The position numbers and the translations under genes were made by a program. The notes below the pieces were generated by a model that saw nothing but the letters and a program-made list of their open reading frames with translations, was not told the origin of the DNA and did not search any database. Positions 52,467 through 61,490 of a DNA stretch of 64,000 nucleotides are shown in pieces. The DNA comes from Rhodospirillales bacterium 24-66-33 (GTDB taxonomy: Bacteria; Pseudomonadota; Alphaproteobacteria; Reyranellales; Reyranellaceae). The stretch covers positions 540,021 through 604,020 of the forward strand of contig NCHQ01000001.1 of the NCBI GenBank assembly GCA_002281855.1. Direction: 5' to 3'. Every line of letters begins with the position of its first letter. Position 1 is the first letter of the stretch.

Positions 52467-53747
52467 ATGGCCGCGCTCAATACGCTCACCGCCACCGAAC
52501 TCGCGCAACGACTGGACGCCGGAGCGGCCACCGCCGAGGCGATCGTGCGCGATCATCTCGACCGCATCGAGCAGCGTGACGCCGACGTGCTCGCCTGGTC
52601 GCATCTTGCGCGCGAGGCTGCCCTGCAAACTGCCAAGGTGCTCGATCGCGGACCACGCAAGGGTCTGCTGCACGGCATCCCGATGGGGGTGAAGGACATC
52701 ATCGATTCCTTCGATCTGCCCACCACCTACGGCTCGCCGATCTACCGCACCCATCAGCCGCTCGCCGATGCCGCGACCGTGGCGCTGGCGCGCGAGGCCG
52801 GCGCCATCCTGCTCGGCAAGACGGTGACCACGGAGTTCGCGAATCGCCATCCCGGCCCGACGAAGAACCCGCACAATCCGGCGCATACGCCGGGCGGCTC
52901 CTCCTCCGGTTCGGCGGCGGCCGTCGCGGATTTCCAGAGCGTGCTCGGCACCGGCACGCAGACCGGCGGCTCGGTGATCCGTCCCGCCGCTTTTTGTGGC
53001 ATCGTGGGCTACAAGCCGACCTATGGCCACTTCGCGCCGGCCGGCATGAAGGCCAACACCGAATGGCTCGATACGATCGGCGCCTATGCGCGCAGCGTCG
53101 AGGACATCGCCCTGTTTCGCGCCGCCCTGATGGCGATGCCCTTCACGCCGGTCACCATGCTCGACCGGCCTCCGAGAATCGCTGTGGCCTTTACCCATCA
53201 TCGTGGCGAGCTGTCGCCGGAAGGCACCCAGGCCGTGAACGACGCCGCGGCGGCCTTCGCCAAGGCGGGTGCCCAGGTGAAGGAGATCGAGCTGCCGGCG
53301 CCGGTGCGCGACATGACCGACGGCCAGAAGACGCTGTCGGCCTTCGACGGGCCTCGCGCCCACGCCGACGAGGCGCGGCGCTTTCCCGGTTTGCTGAGCG
53401 AGAGCCTGAAGAGGGATAAGCTCGAGGCCGGTGCGAAGATCGACTATGCGACCTGGGTCGCCGCGCGCAAGCTCGGCGAGACGGGCCGCGCCGCGGTCGA
53501 CGCGCTGTTCGAAGAGATCGACGTCATCCTGACGGCGCCGGCCAAGGGCGAAGCGCCGCTCGGCCTCGAGCGGACGGGCGACGCCACCTTCAACCTGCTC
53601 TGGACCTATCTGTGGATGCCCTGCGTGACCCTGCCTCTGACCAAGGGGCCGACCGGCCTGCCGGTCGGCATCCAGCTCGTCGGCCGTCAGCATGAGGATG
53701 CGGGCCTGCTCGACATCGCCGCTTGGGCGCGGAGCGTCCTGTCATGA
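52467..53747 (+). CDS. Amidase signature family enzyme, first of a tandem pair
   Basis: The protein has 426 residues. The catalytic triad is visible: Lys in PMGVKDIID (about 75), the cis-Ser in GGSSSGSAAAV (about 150) and the nucleophile Ser in GTGTQTGGSVIRP (about 174). It hydrolyses carboxamides; the exact substrate is unknown. It is not GatA, which has a longer and different C-terminus. ATG 52467 was chosen; an ATG 30 bases upstream is possible. Its stop overlaps the ATG of the second amidase (ATGA). Confidence 0.93.
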   Translation: MAALNTLTATELAQRLDAGAATAEAIVRDHLDRIEQRDADVLAWSHLAREAALQTAKVLDRGPRKGLLHGIPMGVKDIIDSFDLPTTYGSPIYRTHQPLADAATVALAREAGAILLGKTVTTEFANRHPGPTKNPHNPAHTPGGSSSGSAAAVADFQSVLGTGTQTGGSVIRPAAFCGIVGYKPTYGHFAPAGMKANTEWLDTIGAYARSVEDIALFRAALMAMPFTPVTMLDRPPRIAVAFTHHRGELSPEGTQAVNDAAAAFAKAGAQVKEIELPAPVRDMTDGQKTLSAFDGPRAHADEARRFPGLLSESLKRDKLEAGAKIDYATWVAARKLGETGRAAVDALFEEIDVILTAPAKGEAPLGLERTGDATFNLLWTYLWMPCVTLPLTKGPTGLPVGIQLVGRQHEDAGLLDIAAWARSVLS

Positions 53748-55012
53748 AAGCGATCACCGCCGTCGAGGCCGTCGCCGCGATCGAAGCCGGCACCCTCACG
53801 TCCGAAAAGCTGGTGCGCGGCTATCTCAACCGCATCGCCCAGCGTGACGGCATCGTGAAGGCCTGGGCTCATCTCGATCCCGACCAGGCCATCGCGCAGG
53901 CGAAAGCCGCAGATGTGACCAGCGGCGGGCTGCTGCGCGGCATCCCGGTCGGCGTGAAGGACATCATCGACACCTACGACATGCCGACCGGCCACAACTC
54001 GCCGATCTTCGCAGGCAAGGTGCCGTTCGGCGATGCCGCCTGCGTGGCGCTCTGCCGGACCGCCAATGCCGTCATCATGGGCAAGACGGTGACGACCGAG
54101 TTCGCCAATCGTCATGCCGGCGCCACGACCAACCCGCACGATCCCGAGCATACGCCCGGTGGCTCGTCGTCCGGGTCCGCCGCGGCGGTGGCCGACGGCC
54201 ACGTGCCACTGGCCTTCGGCACGCAGACCGGCGGCTCGGTGATCCGGCCGGCCGCCTATTGCGGCGTGGTGGGTTACAAGCCGACCTTCGGCGACTTCTC
54301 TCGCGTCGGCATCAAGATGCAGTGCCACTCGGTCGATACGCTCGGCCTGATGGCGCGCACGCTCGGCGACATTGCGCTGTTCCGCGCGGCCGTGCTGAAG
54401 CTGCCGCCGGTCCGCATCGATCGCGACATCGGGCGGCCGCGCATCGGGGTCTGCCGCTCGCCGGTCTGGGACAAGGCCGAACCCGAGACCAAGGCGCTGA
54501 TCGAGGAGACGGCGTCCAGGCTCTCCGACAAGGGGGCCTCGGTGGTCGACGTGGCCTTTGCCGCGCCCTTCGCCGACATCATCGACGACCATGCCGCGAT
54601 CACCGGCTTCGAGAGCGTGCGCAACTATGCCGACGAACGGCTGCGCAATCCCGACAAGGTAAGTGACGAGCTGATGAACGGCCCGATGAAGCGCGGCCTC
54701 GCCGTCTCCTTCGAGCGCTACGTCGCCGCCCAACGCAAGGCCGCGGCCTTCAAGGCGCATGTCGATTCGCTGTTCGACAAGGTTGACCTTCTCCTGACGC
54801 CCAGCGCGCCGGGCGAGGCACCGCAGGGCATCGCCTTTACCGGGGATCCGGTCTTCAACTCGATCTGGACGCTGGCGGGCACGCCCTGCGTGACCCTGCC
54901 GGCCGGCACCGGCCCGCGGGGACTTCCGCTTGGCGTCCAGCTCGTCGGCCTGCGTCATGCCGACGACCAGCTGCTTTCCCTGGCCGCCTGGGTGGCGGTG
55001 CATCTCAATTGA
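53744..55012 (+). CDS. Amidase signature family enzyme, second of a tandem pair
   Basis: The protein has 422 residues and shares about half its positions by eye with the preceding amidase. The triad is Lys in VGVKDIID (about 75), GGSSSGSAAAV (about 148) and GTQTGGSVIRP (about 169). Differences cluster in the C-terminal half that sets the substrate pocket, so the two probably act on related amides. The overlap of four bases suggests coupled translation. A long inverted repeat lies between it and the M20 hydrolase. Confidence 0.93.
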   Translation: MKAITAVEAVAAIEAGTLTSEKLVRGYLNRIAQRDGIVKAWAHLDPDQAIAQAKAADVTSGGLLRGIPVGVKDIIDTYDMPTGHNSPIFAGKVPFGDAACVALCRTANAVIMGKTVTTEFANRHAGATTNPHDPEHTPGGSSSGSAAAVADGHVPLAFGTQTGGSVIRPAAYCGVVGYKPTFGDFSRVGIKMQCHSVDTLGLMARTLGDIALFRAAVLKLPPVRIDRDIGRPRIGVCRSPVWDKAEPETKALIEETASRLSDKGASVVDVAFAAPFADIIDDHAAITGFESVRNYADERLRNPDKVSDELMNGPMKRGLAVSFERYVAAQRKAAAFKAHVDSLFDKVDLLLTPSAPGEAPQGIAFTGDPVFNSIWTLAGTPCVTLPAGTGPRGLPLGVQLVGLRHADDQLLSLAAWVAVHLN

Positions 55013-55025
55013 TGAACACACAAAC

Positions 55026-55137
55026 CCTCATCCTGAGGAGCGGCCCTCAGAGCCGCGTCTCGAAGGATGGGAGCCCGCACCTTGTCTGTTGCCCATCCTT
55101 CGAGACGCATCGCTGCGCGATGCTCCTCAGGATGAGG
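55026..55137. repeat. Long imperfect inverted repeat of REP type with two side hairpins
   Basis: The outer arms CCTCATCCTGAGGAGC (55026-55041) and GCTCCTCAGGATGAGG (55122-55137) pair perfectly, as do the inner arms (17 bases at 55055-55071 and 55092-55108, GCGTCTCGAAGGATGGG and its complement). Between outer and inner arms sit a small hairpin on each side (GCGGC/GCCGC and ATCGC/GCGAT types). The whole would fold as a cross. Palindromes with this CCTCATCCTGAGG core recur in many alphaproteobacterial genomes as REP-like elements; only one copy is seen here. Confidence 0.88.
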
Positions 55138-55152
55138 AAGGGGAGATAGCAA

Positions 55153-56379
55153 ATGCCCAAGATCAATGGTGAACGACTGCTCGGCGATCTGCGGCGCATC
55201 GCCGATTTTGGCCGCTACCAGACCGGCGTGCACCGACCGCACCTGTCGCCTCAGGATGTGGAGAGCCGGCACTGGCTCGCGGCGCGGATGAAGGAAGCGG
55301 GCCTGGAGCCGGTGATCGACGGCATCGGAACGGTGATCGGCAAGAGCCCCAAGACCGGTCCGCGCATCCTGATCGGCTCGCATTCGGACACCCAACCGCG
55401 CGGCGGCTGGCTCGACGGTGTCATGGGCGTGATCTACGGGCTCGAAGTGGCGCGGGCGCTGGCGGAGGATCCCGAGACGGCACATCTCGCCGTCGACGTC
55501 GCCTCGTGGGCCGACGAGGAGGGCCATTGGGGCCAGATGACCGGCAGCCGGTCCTTCATCGGCATCTTCTCCGAGGCCGACATCGACAAGGCCAAGCACC
55601 GTGACGAGGGTACGCCGATGCGGGCGGCGCTGAAGGCGGCCGGTCTCGAAGGCGTGCCGCGCGAACATCTCGAAGAGGGCCGGTATCGCGGCTATCTCGA
55701 AGCCCATATCGAGCAGGGCGGCCTGCTGGAGGCGGGCGAGAAGCACATCGGTATCGTGACCGCGATCGTCGGCATCATGCAGTTCCGCCTGACCTTCAGC
55801 GGCATCCAGAACCATGCCGGCACGACGCCCATGCCGATCCGCAAGGATGCCGGCGTCGCCATGATGCGGCTCTACAACGACGTCATGGACAAGTTCCCCG
55901 CCGTCTCGGGTCCGCGCAGCGTGTGGACGGTGGGCAAGATGGTGCTGGAGCCGGGTGCGCCGGCGATTGTTCCCGGCCGGGCCGAGATGGTCCTCCAGTT
56001 CCGCGACGCCGACCAGAAGATCCTGCAGGGGTTCGAGGCGAAGCTGATGGAGATCGTCGCCGATCACCAGAAGAACAGCCCCTGCACAGTCGAGTGTGTG
56101 AACCTCTCGCGTACCCAGCCGCTGCTGATGGACGAGCGCTTCCTCGAGGCGATCGAGGAGTCGGCGGCCCTTCATGCGCCGGATAAGCATGTCCGCATGC
56201 CGTCGGGCGCGGGCCACGATGCGCAGGTGATCGGGCTCAAGATGCCGGCCGCCATGATGTTCGTGCCCTCGATCGGGGGCATCTCACATCACTTCACCGA
56301 AAACACCCATGACGCCGACATCGTGCTGGGATGCCAGGTCTTCGCCGACGCCACGGCGAAAATTCTGAAGGGAAACTGA
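55153..56379 (+). CDS. M20 family amidohydrolase, hydantoinase/carbamoylase type
   Basis: The protein has 408 residues. The dinuclear metal site is visible as GSHSDT (about 77), the DGVMG segment with Asp (about 89) and WADEEGH (about 120), with further ligands in HIEQG (about 190) and the late HHFTEN (about 380). The pattern fits the family of N-carbamoyl-L-amino acid hydrolases, beta-ureidopropionases and allantoate amidohydrolases. It cleaves an N-carbamoyl or amide group. The start follows GGGAGAT by a few bases. Its place after the amidases fits a shared catabolic role. Confidence 0.92.
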   Translation: MPKINGERLLGDLRRIADFGRYQTGVHRPHLSPQDVESRHWLAARMKEAGLEPVIDGIGTVIGKSPKTGPRILIGSHSDTQPRGGWLDGVMGVIYGLEVARALAEDPETAHLAVDVASWADEEGHWGQMTGSRSFIGIFSEADIDKAKHRDEGTPMRAALKAAGLEGVPREHLEEGRYRGYLEAHIEQGGLLEAGEKHIGIVTAIVGIMQFRLTFSGIQNHAGTTPMPIRKDAGVAMMRLYNDVMDKFPAVSGPRSVWTVGKMVLEPGAPAIVPGRAEMVLQFRDADQKILQGFEAKLMEIVADHQKNSPCTVECVNLSRTQPLLMDERFLEAIEESAALHAPDKHVRMPSGAGHDAQVIGLKMPAAMMFVPSIGGISHHFTENTHDADIVLGCQVFADATAKILKGN

Positions 56380-56423
56380 GGGACGACGGCGCTATCCTGT
56401 TCCTCGTCGAGCGAGGAGCAGGG

Positions 56424-56897
56424 ATGTCGAAGGTCACGCGCGCCACCAAGGCGCTGGAGCAGGCGAAGGTCGCCTTCACCGTCCACACCTACGACTACGA
56501 TCCCGATGCCGACAAGGTCGGACTGCAGGCCGCCGAGGCGCTGGGCGAGCCGCCGATCCGGGTGCTCAAGACCCTGATGACCCTGGTCGACGGCAAGCCC
56601 GCCTGCGTGATCGTGCCCTCCGATCGCGAGGTCTCGATGAAGAGACTGGCGGCCGCCTTCAAGGGAAAGTCGGCCGAGATGATGAAGCCCGCCGATGCCG
56701 AGCGGATGACCGGCTACAAGGTGGGCGGCATCAGCCCGTTCGGCCAGATGCGCGCCGTGCGGACCGCGATCGAGGCGGAAGCGATGGCGCACGAGCTCGT
56801 CTATCTCAACGGCGGCCAGCGCGGCCTTCAGGTCCGCCTTTCACCGCAGGACGCCGTCGCGGTGCTGAAGGCTGTCGTCGCCCCCGTGGTGGCTTAG
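56424..56897 (+). CDS. ybaK: Cys-tRNA(Pro) deacylase, YbaK/EbsC type
   Basis: The protein has 157 residues, as usual. It begins KVTRATKALEQAKVAFTVHTYDYDPDAD and has VLKTLMTLVDGK, the conserved Lys-Thr in the pocket, and GYKVGGISPFGQ, the loop that is diagnostic for YbaK. It removes cysteine wrongly attached to tRNA-Pro. ATG 56424 follows GAGGAGCAGGG. It is 44 bp after the M20 gene. Confidence 0.94.
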   Translation: MSKVTRATKALEQAKVAFTVHTYDYDPDADKVGLQAAEALGEPPIRVLKTLMTLVDGKPACVIVPSDREVSMKRLAAAFKGKSAEMMKPADAERMTGYKVGGISPFGQMRAVRTAIEAEAMAHELVYLNGGQRGLQVRLSPQDAVAVLKAVVAPVVA

Positions 56898-56905
56898 CGG
56901 TCCTT

Positions 56906-57715
56906 CTACTGCGCCGCCGCGAGATAGCGGGCGAGGCCGCCTGCCCGGTCGGCGGGCAGTTTGGAGGGGGTGCCGTTCAGGCGAATGCCGAGTTCGCACG
57001 CTTGCTCGGGCGAGAGCTTCGCGAGGTTCTGCAGCTGCTCGAAATCGCCCGGCGTGAGGCCCGCCTCGACGAGCAGCGCCTGCGCCTCGGTGTCGTTCGG
57101 CACCGGCGGCGGCGCGGCGCCCGAATTCATCGCGGTGCGTCCCGTACGATAGGCTTTTTCCATAGCCGTCAGCATGTTGCGCATCAATTGCTGGCCTTGT
57201 GGGTCGAGCCGGTCGGCATGCTGGATCCCGACCAGCGCCAGTTCGCGGCAGGCCGCGACGTTGGTGCCGAGCAGGTGCCGCATCAGGGCAATGCGCGCGG
57301 CCAGCACACCCTCCGCGTCCTCGGCGTCGGCCGCGCGCAGAGCCGGCACGATGTACTTGGCGCGCAGTTCGCTCATCAGCACCAGCGGCCGCGGCGCTCC
57401 CTGGGTCGTCGGATTGCGCATCTCTTCCTTCAGCGAGGCGCGCAGGCGTGCCTCGGAATCGGGCACGTCGGCCAGCACCAGCCCGACGAGCGGCAGCGTA
57501 CGAGCCTCTGTCATCGCATTTTCCACCATCTGGGCATCGTCGCCGGTCAGCGCCTCGAGCCCATAGACCGCGCCGCCGGCGGCGAGGGCGCAGGCGACCG
57601 TGGCTGTGGCCGAACGGATCAATCGCTGCCGGAAGGAGACGTTACGGCCGAACAGGTAGAGGGCGGCTCCGGCCACCAGGGCCACGACGACGATGACGGC
57701 GATCTTCTCCACCAC
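56906..57715 (-). CDS. Membrane-anchored protein of unknown function
   Basis: The protein has 269 residues from GTG 57715 (AGGAG upstream). Two hydrophobic segments lie at about 4-24 and 33-55. The rest is helical, rich in Ala, Leu, Glu and Arg, and probably periplasmic or cytoplasmic depending on topology. No family is recognised. It converges on ybaK with eight bases between. Confidence 0.7.
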   Translation of the reverse strand: MVEKIAVIVVVALVAGAALYLFGRNVSFRQRLIRSATATVACALAAGGAVYGLEALTGDDAQMVENAMTEARTLPLVGLVLADVPDSEARLRASLKEEMRNPTTQGAPRPLVLMSELRAKYIVPALRAADAEDAEGVLAARIALMRHLLGTNVAACRELALVGIQHADRLDPQGQQLMRNMLTAMEKAYRTGRTAMNSGAAPPPVPNDTEAQALLVEAGLTPGDFEQLQNLAKLSPEQACELGIRLNGTPSKLPADRAGGLARYLAAAQ

Positions 57716-57807
57716 TCAACTCCTGTATCCATGGCCGACCGGGCATGTTAAGCGCCCTACCCTGCCGCGCTGATGCGGTTATATGTGGGCAGCCCGGGCC
57801 GTAATCC

Positions 57808-58194
57808 ATGCCGATCCATGTCGATGTCTTCCATCCCAGTCGGCTGGTGACTGCCGTCGTCCGCGGGACCTTCACCGCCGACGATGTCCGCGACGCGGTC
57901 ATTCAGTTCCTGGCCAGCGACGTCCTCCACTACCGCAAGCTGATCGACATCGCGTCGCCGACCAAGCCGATGGACAAGGCAGGGGCTCAGGCGATGGCCA
58001 ACCTCGTGCTGGCGCAACGCGATGACAGGCCGCGCGGACCCTTGGCCTTCGTCGTCAGCCCCGGCCAGGCGGCCGAGAATGCGGAGACCTTCGCGAAGCT
58101 GACGGAAGGTCAACGCAAGGTGAAGGTATTCCAGAGCCTGCACGAAGCCCGGAAATGGCTCGAGGAGCAGTCGGGCCCGGTGGAGCTGCGCTGA
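57808..58194 (+). CDS. Small protein resembling STAS/SpoIIAA-like folds, function unknown
   Basis: The protein has 128 residues. The alternation of strands and helices (VTAVVRGTFTADDVRDAVIQFL, then YRKLIDIASP, then GPLAFVVSPGQ) resembles the SpoIIAA-like (STAS-related) group seen in many alphaproteobacteria. No phosphorylatable Ser can be assigned. It shares a 92-bp gap with the divergent membrane protein. The assignment is by pattern only. Confidence 0.6.
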   Translation: MPIHVDVFHPSRLVTAVVRGTFTADDVRDAVIQFLASDVLHYRKLIDIASPTKPMDKAGAQAMANLVLAQRDDRPRGPLAFVVSPGQAAENAETFAKLTEGQRKVKVFQSLHEARKWLEEQSGPVELR

Positions 58195-58231
58195 CTCTTC
58201 CGGGTCCCGAGGTCCGGTCCGGTCGTCGGGT

Positions 58232-58594
58232 CTACTCGAAGCAGCGCGCGCTGCGGATCATGCAGGAGTTGCTGGGCACCCTCGCGTTGCACTCGTTCCA
58301 GGCGGACTGTTCGGCTTCCTGTTTCGAGGGAGCTGCGCCGTAGCCCGATGCCTGACCGTTGTCGCTGTGCGCGTAGGCGATGCAGCGTTGCGGGGCGGTC
58401 ATCCGGATCCTGCACTCCAGGGGGCCGCACTCGGCGAGCGCCGAGGTCTCGGCGGCCTCGCGCGTCGCCATACCGACCGACAGTCCAAACAGGCGTTCGT
58501 TGTCTGTCGCAACGGAGCCCCAGACTTCCTGGGCCTCTGCCGTCGCGGTCGTCGCGAGCAGGGTCGCGAAAAGGATCGTGAGCTTCTTGATCAT
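58232..58594 (-). CDS. DUF4189 domain secreted protein
   Basis: The protein has 120 residues. A Sec signal (KLTILFATLLATTATAEAQ) ends near residue 22. The mature part has six Cys (in AECGPLECRI, QRCIA, NECN, NSCM, ARCFE) and the repeated pattern of A-ALAEC then A-QSAWNEC, as in DUF4189 proteins. The Cys pattern suggests disulfides in the periplasm. Its start overlaps the stop of the upstream hydrolase by four bases (ATGA at 58591-58594). Confidence 0.88.
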   Translation of the reverse strand: MIKKLTILFATLLATTATAEAQEVWGSVATDNERLFGLSVGMATREAAETSALAECGPLECRIRMTAPQRCIAYAHSDNGQASGYGAAPSKQEAEQSAWNECNARVPSNSCMIRSARCFE

Positions 58595-59331
58595 CGTGTG
58601 TTCTTTTCCAGAAACGTACGGACGCGGTCAATCGACTCCTGCAGGAACTGCGGTCCCCGCCACTCCTTCTGGACTTCGATGTCGGGAGCCAGCGCCGCGA
58701 TCTCGGCGCTGATAGGGGCGGGATGTGGCTTGTCGGTGCCTGGCTGGAGCAGCAGCGGCGTCCGGCAGTCGCGGACGAAGTCACGCGTGACCGAGAAGAC
58801 GAAATCGGCACCGAACATGTTCTGGCCGAAGCTGCGGATCGTCTCTTCCGTTACAGACGGATCGCGCGCGCGCACGGTCGCGCCGTAGCCCTTTATGGCG
58901 TCGTCCCAGGTGTCTCGATTCTCCCACAGGCCGATCGGGTTCTGCAGGACCGCGGCGGCAACGCGGTCCGGCGCCTGTTCGATCGCCTCGAAACAGTAGC
59001 TGCCGCCGATGCAACCGCCCATCACGGCGAAGCGTGCGAAGCCGAGATGGTCGATCAGGGCCAGGTGATCGGCGGCAAAGGTGTGCCAGCCATGGTCGGG
59101 CTTCACGTCGGCCACCGACTTGCCGGCGTTGCGCTGGTCCATCGAGATGACGGTGAACTTGTCGGCGAGGGCAATCCGCGGATCCATCCAGGCGCGCGGC
59201 GCGCCGTCGGCGCCGGGTCCCCAGAATTCGATCGACGAGCGCAGGCCGCCCGGCGCGTAGAGCAGCAGCGGAAAGCCGCTGCCATGGACCTCGTAGTGGA
59301 TCTCGGCATCGGGCCGCTTCAGGACCGGCAT
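58591..59331 (-). CDS. Alpha/beta hydrolase with Cys in the nucleophile position
   Basis: The protein has 246 residues. The fold is shown by GSGFPLLLYAPGG near the start and the elbow VMGGCIGGSY at 103-112, where Cys107 (TGC) stands where Ser is usual. A late PGTDKPHPAP segment gives the acid and the His. Cys nucleophiles are known in dienelactone hydrolases and some related families. It could be a hydrolase, a non-standard lyase or inactive. It overlaps the next gene by four bases and follows 18 bp after the Bug gene start-to-stop gap region. Confidence 0.85.
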   Translation of the reverse strand: MPVLKRPDAEIHYEVHGSGFPLLLYAPGGLRSSIEFWGPGADGAPRAWMDPRIALADKFTVISMDQRNAGKSVADVKPDHGWHTFAADHLALIDHLGFARFAVMGGCIGGSYCFEAIEQAPDRVAAAVLQNPIGLWENRDTWDDAIKGYGATVRARDPSVTEETIRSFGQNMFGADFVFSVTRDFVRDCRTPLLLQPGTDKPHPAPISAEIAALAPDIEVQKEWRGPQFLQESIDRVRTFLEKNTR

Positions 59332-59349
59332 GCACTCGCCTCCGTTGGA

Positions 59350-60345
59350 TCAACCCTGCGGCTTATAGCCGATCGAATCGATGATCGTCTTCCACCGGGC
59401 GAGGTCGGCCGTCATGCGCTCGGTGAACTGGGCCGGTGTCGAGGTCTCGACGTCGAGTCCCAGCTCGACCAGCTTCTTCTCGATCTCGGGGATCGCCAGA
59501 ACCGCCTTCAATTCCTTGCCCCAGGCATCGATCAGCGGGGCCGGGGTCCTGGGCGGCGCGAAGAAGACGTACCAGCCGAGGATCGAGAGCTGCGGATAGC
59601 CGAGCTGGCTGATGGTCGGGATGTCGGGGGCCGATGTGGTGGGCTTCACGCCGGACGTGAAGATGACCTTCACCTTGCCGGCGCGATGATGTTCCAGGAA
59701 GTCGGTGATGCCGCCGCAGCCGGCCGCGATATGACCGCCCTGCAGGTCGGCGACCAACGGCGCGGCGCCACGATAGGGCACCGGCTCCAGCGGGATACCG
59801 ACGGCCTTGCCCGCCATCACGCCGAAGAAATGGGTGAAGGAACCGAGCGCCGTCGTGCCGAAGGAGGCGCGGGTCGGGTTCTTCTTCAGCCACTCGATAT
59901 ATTCCTTGAGATTGTTGACGCCGATGGTCGGCGACACGCAGAACGCGGTCTGGACCGTCCCGGCCAGCGTGATCGGTGCGATGTCGGTCATCGGGTCGAA
60001 CGGCACGCCGGGCATGGTGAGCTTCTGCACGATGGTGGCCGAGGGGACGTAGGCGATGGTCGTGCCGTCGGTCGGCGCGTTCTTCAGGTCGCCTACGGCG
60101 ATGGTGCCGGAGGCGCCGGCCTTGTTGTCGATGATGACGTTGCGGCCGGTACGCTGCTTCAGCGGCTCGGCGATGAGGCGCGCCATCACATCGGTGCCGC
60201 CGCCGGCCGGGAAGCCGACGAGGATCTTGAGCGACTTGTCGGGCAGGCCGGTCTGCTGCGCGCGCACGCTTGCGGCGAGTGGTGTCGCCAGGGCCGCCCC
60301 CGTCATGAGAATCGAGGTGCGCCGGCCGATCTTCTTCATTGTCAT
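59350..60345 (-). CDS. Bug-family (tripartite tricarboxylate) substrate-binding protein, orphan
   Basis: The protein has 331 residues. The signal ends at VRAQ (about residue 28). The mature start DKSLKILVGFPAGGGTDVMARLIAEPL and the IIDNKAGASGTIAV segment are typical of Bug proteins, which bind carboxylates. No TctA/TctB membrane genes are nearby; orphan Bug genes are frequent in this group. GGAGGAAAC precedes the ATG at 60345, an unusually strong site, and the message has a run of A just before it. Confidence 0.93.
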   Translation of the reverse strand: MTMKKIGRRTSILMTGAALATPLAASVRAQQTGLPDKSLKILVGFPAGGGTDVMARLIAEPLKQRTGRNVIIDNKAGASGTIAVGDLKNAPTDGTTIAYVPSATIVQKLTMPGVPFDPMTDIAPITLAGTVQTAFCVSPTIGVNNLKEYIEWLKKNPTRASFGTTALGSFTHFFGVMAGKAVGIPLEPVPYRGAAPLVADLQGGHIAAGCGGITDFLEHHRAGKVKVIFTSGVKPTTSAPDIPTISQLGYPQLSILGWYVFFAPPRTPAPLIDAWGKELKAVLAIPEIEKKLVELGLDVETSTPAQFTERMTADLARWKTIIDSIGYKPQG

Positions 60346-60374
60346 TCTTGTTTCCTCCGAACCTATTTTTTTTG

Positions 60375-61427
60375 TTACGAAACGAGACTCCATGCGAGTT
60401 CGGCCCGTTCTCGTGCGGACTTGCTCATCTTGATCGATTCGGGATTGGACGAATTGCCCTGCAGGCCGCGGCGGTAGACGCCCTGCGCGATGGCGGCGAG
60501 CCGGAACAGGGAGAAGGCCAGGTAGTAGTTCCAGTTGGGAATCGACGCGCGCCCGGTCCGTCGGCAGTAGGCGGCGACATACTCCTGTTCGGTGGGAAGG
60601 CCCAGCGCCGCGAAGTCGACCTTGGCGAAGCCGTGCGGCGGCTCCTCGAGATGATAGCCAAGGCAGTTGTAGGCGACGTCGCACAGAGGATGTCCGAGCG
60701 TCGACAGCTCCCAGTCGAGCACCGCCACGATGCGTGGTTCGGTCGGATGGACGATCAGGTTGCCCAACCGGTAGTCGCCGTGGACGATCGTGGTGGGATC
60801 GCCGTCATCGGGAATGTTCGCCGGCAGCCACGCCGAGAGCTTGTCCATGGCCGGAATGTCTTCGGTCTTGAGCTCGGCATATTGCCGGCTCCAGCGCGAG
60901 ATCTGCCGGGCGATGTACTGGCCGCTGCGGCCATAGTCGCCGAGCCCGACCTTCACGGGATCGACCTTGTGCAGGCGGGCCAACACCGCGTTCATCGACT
61001 CGAAGATGGCGGTCCGCTCGGCCGGCGTCTGGTCGGGCATCGCCGGGTTCACGAGGATGCGCCCCGGCACGGCTTCCATGACGTAGAACATCTGGCCGAT
61101 GACGGCATCGTCGTCGCACAGCAGCCGGGCCGGAGCGACGGGCACGTCGGTCGAGGCGAGGGCGGAGATCACGCAGAACTCGCGGTCGACCTGATGCGCC
61201 GAGGCGACAAGCTGACCGGGCGGCTTCTTGCGCAGGACGAAGTCGCGGCGGCCGTCCGCCATGTCGGCGGCGACGAAGAAGGTCGGGTTGGAGTGGCCTG
61301 AGTCGAACTGCCGGACTTCGAGTCCGCCGCGATAGCCCTCGAGCTTCTCGCGGAAGTAGCGGTCGAGGGAAGCCACGTCGAAACGGTGGCGCTCCATCAC
61401 GGGGACGGTGTCAGCGTATGTCGGCAT
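60375..61427 (-). CDS. Kinase-fold phosphotransferase family protein (ACAD10-like)
   Basis: The protein has 350 residues. The kinase-like fold has the ATP Lys in FVLRKKPPG (about 68), the catalytic HGDYRLGN (about 217) and DWELSTLG (about 236). This is the APH_ChoK_like set found beside acyl-CoA dehydrogenases, not the aminoglycoside resistance type. It probably phosphorylates a hydroxyacyl-CoA or similar small molecule. It starts at the ATG 61427 and ends 29 bp before the Bug gene on the same strand, so both may be co-transcribed. No acyl-CoA dehydrogenase is adjacent. Confidence 0.9.
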   Translation of the reverse strand: MPTYADTVPVMERHRFDVASLDRYFREKLEGYRGGLEVRQFDSGHSNPTFFVAADMADGRRDFVLRKKPPGQLVASAHQVDREFCVISALASTDVPVAPARLLCDDDAVIGQMFYVMEAVPGRILVNPAMPDQTPAERTAIFESMNAVLARLHKVDPVKVGLGDYGRSGQYIARQISRWSRQYAELKTEDIPAMDKLSAWLPANIPDDGDPTTIVHGDYRLGNLIVHPTEPRIVAVLDWELSTLGHPLCDVAYNCLGYHLEEPPHGFAKVDFAALGLPTEQEYVAAYCRRTGRASIPNWNYYLAFSLFRLAAIAQGVYRRGLQGNSSNPESIKMSKSARERAELAWSLVS

Positions 61428-61490
61428 GCGGCGTCGAGCCTAATGGTGGCACGCGGCCTTGCGCAAACGCTGCATCCCGCAGGGAGGAAC

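Noticed and set aside
60375..61427. Aminoglycoside resistance kinase
   Set aside because: The fold is shared, but the sequence is of the acyl-CoA-associated phosphotransferase set; resistance is not supported.
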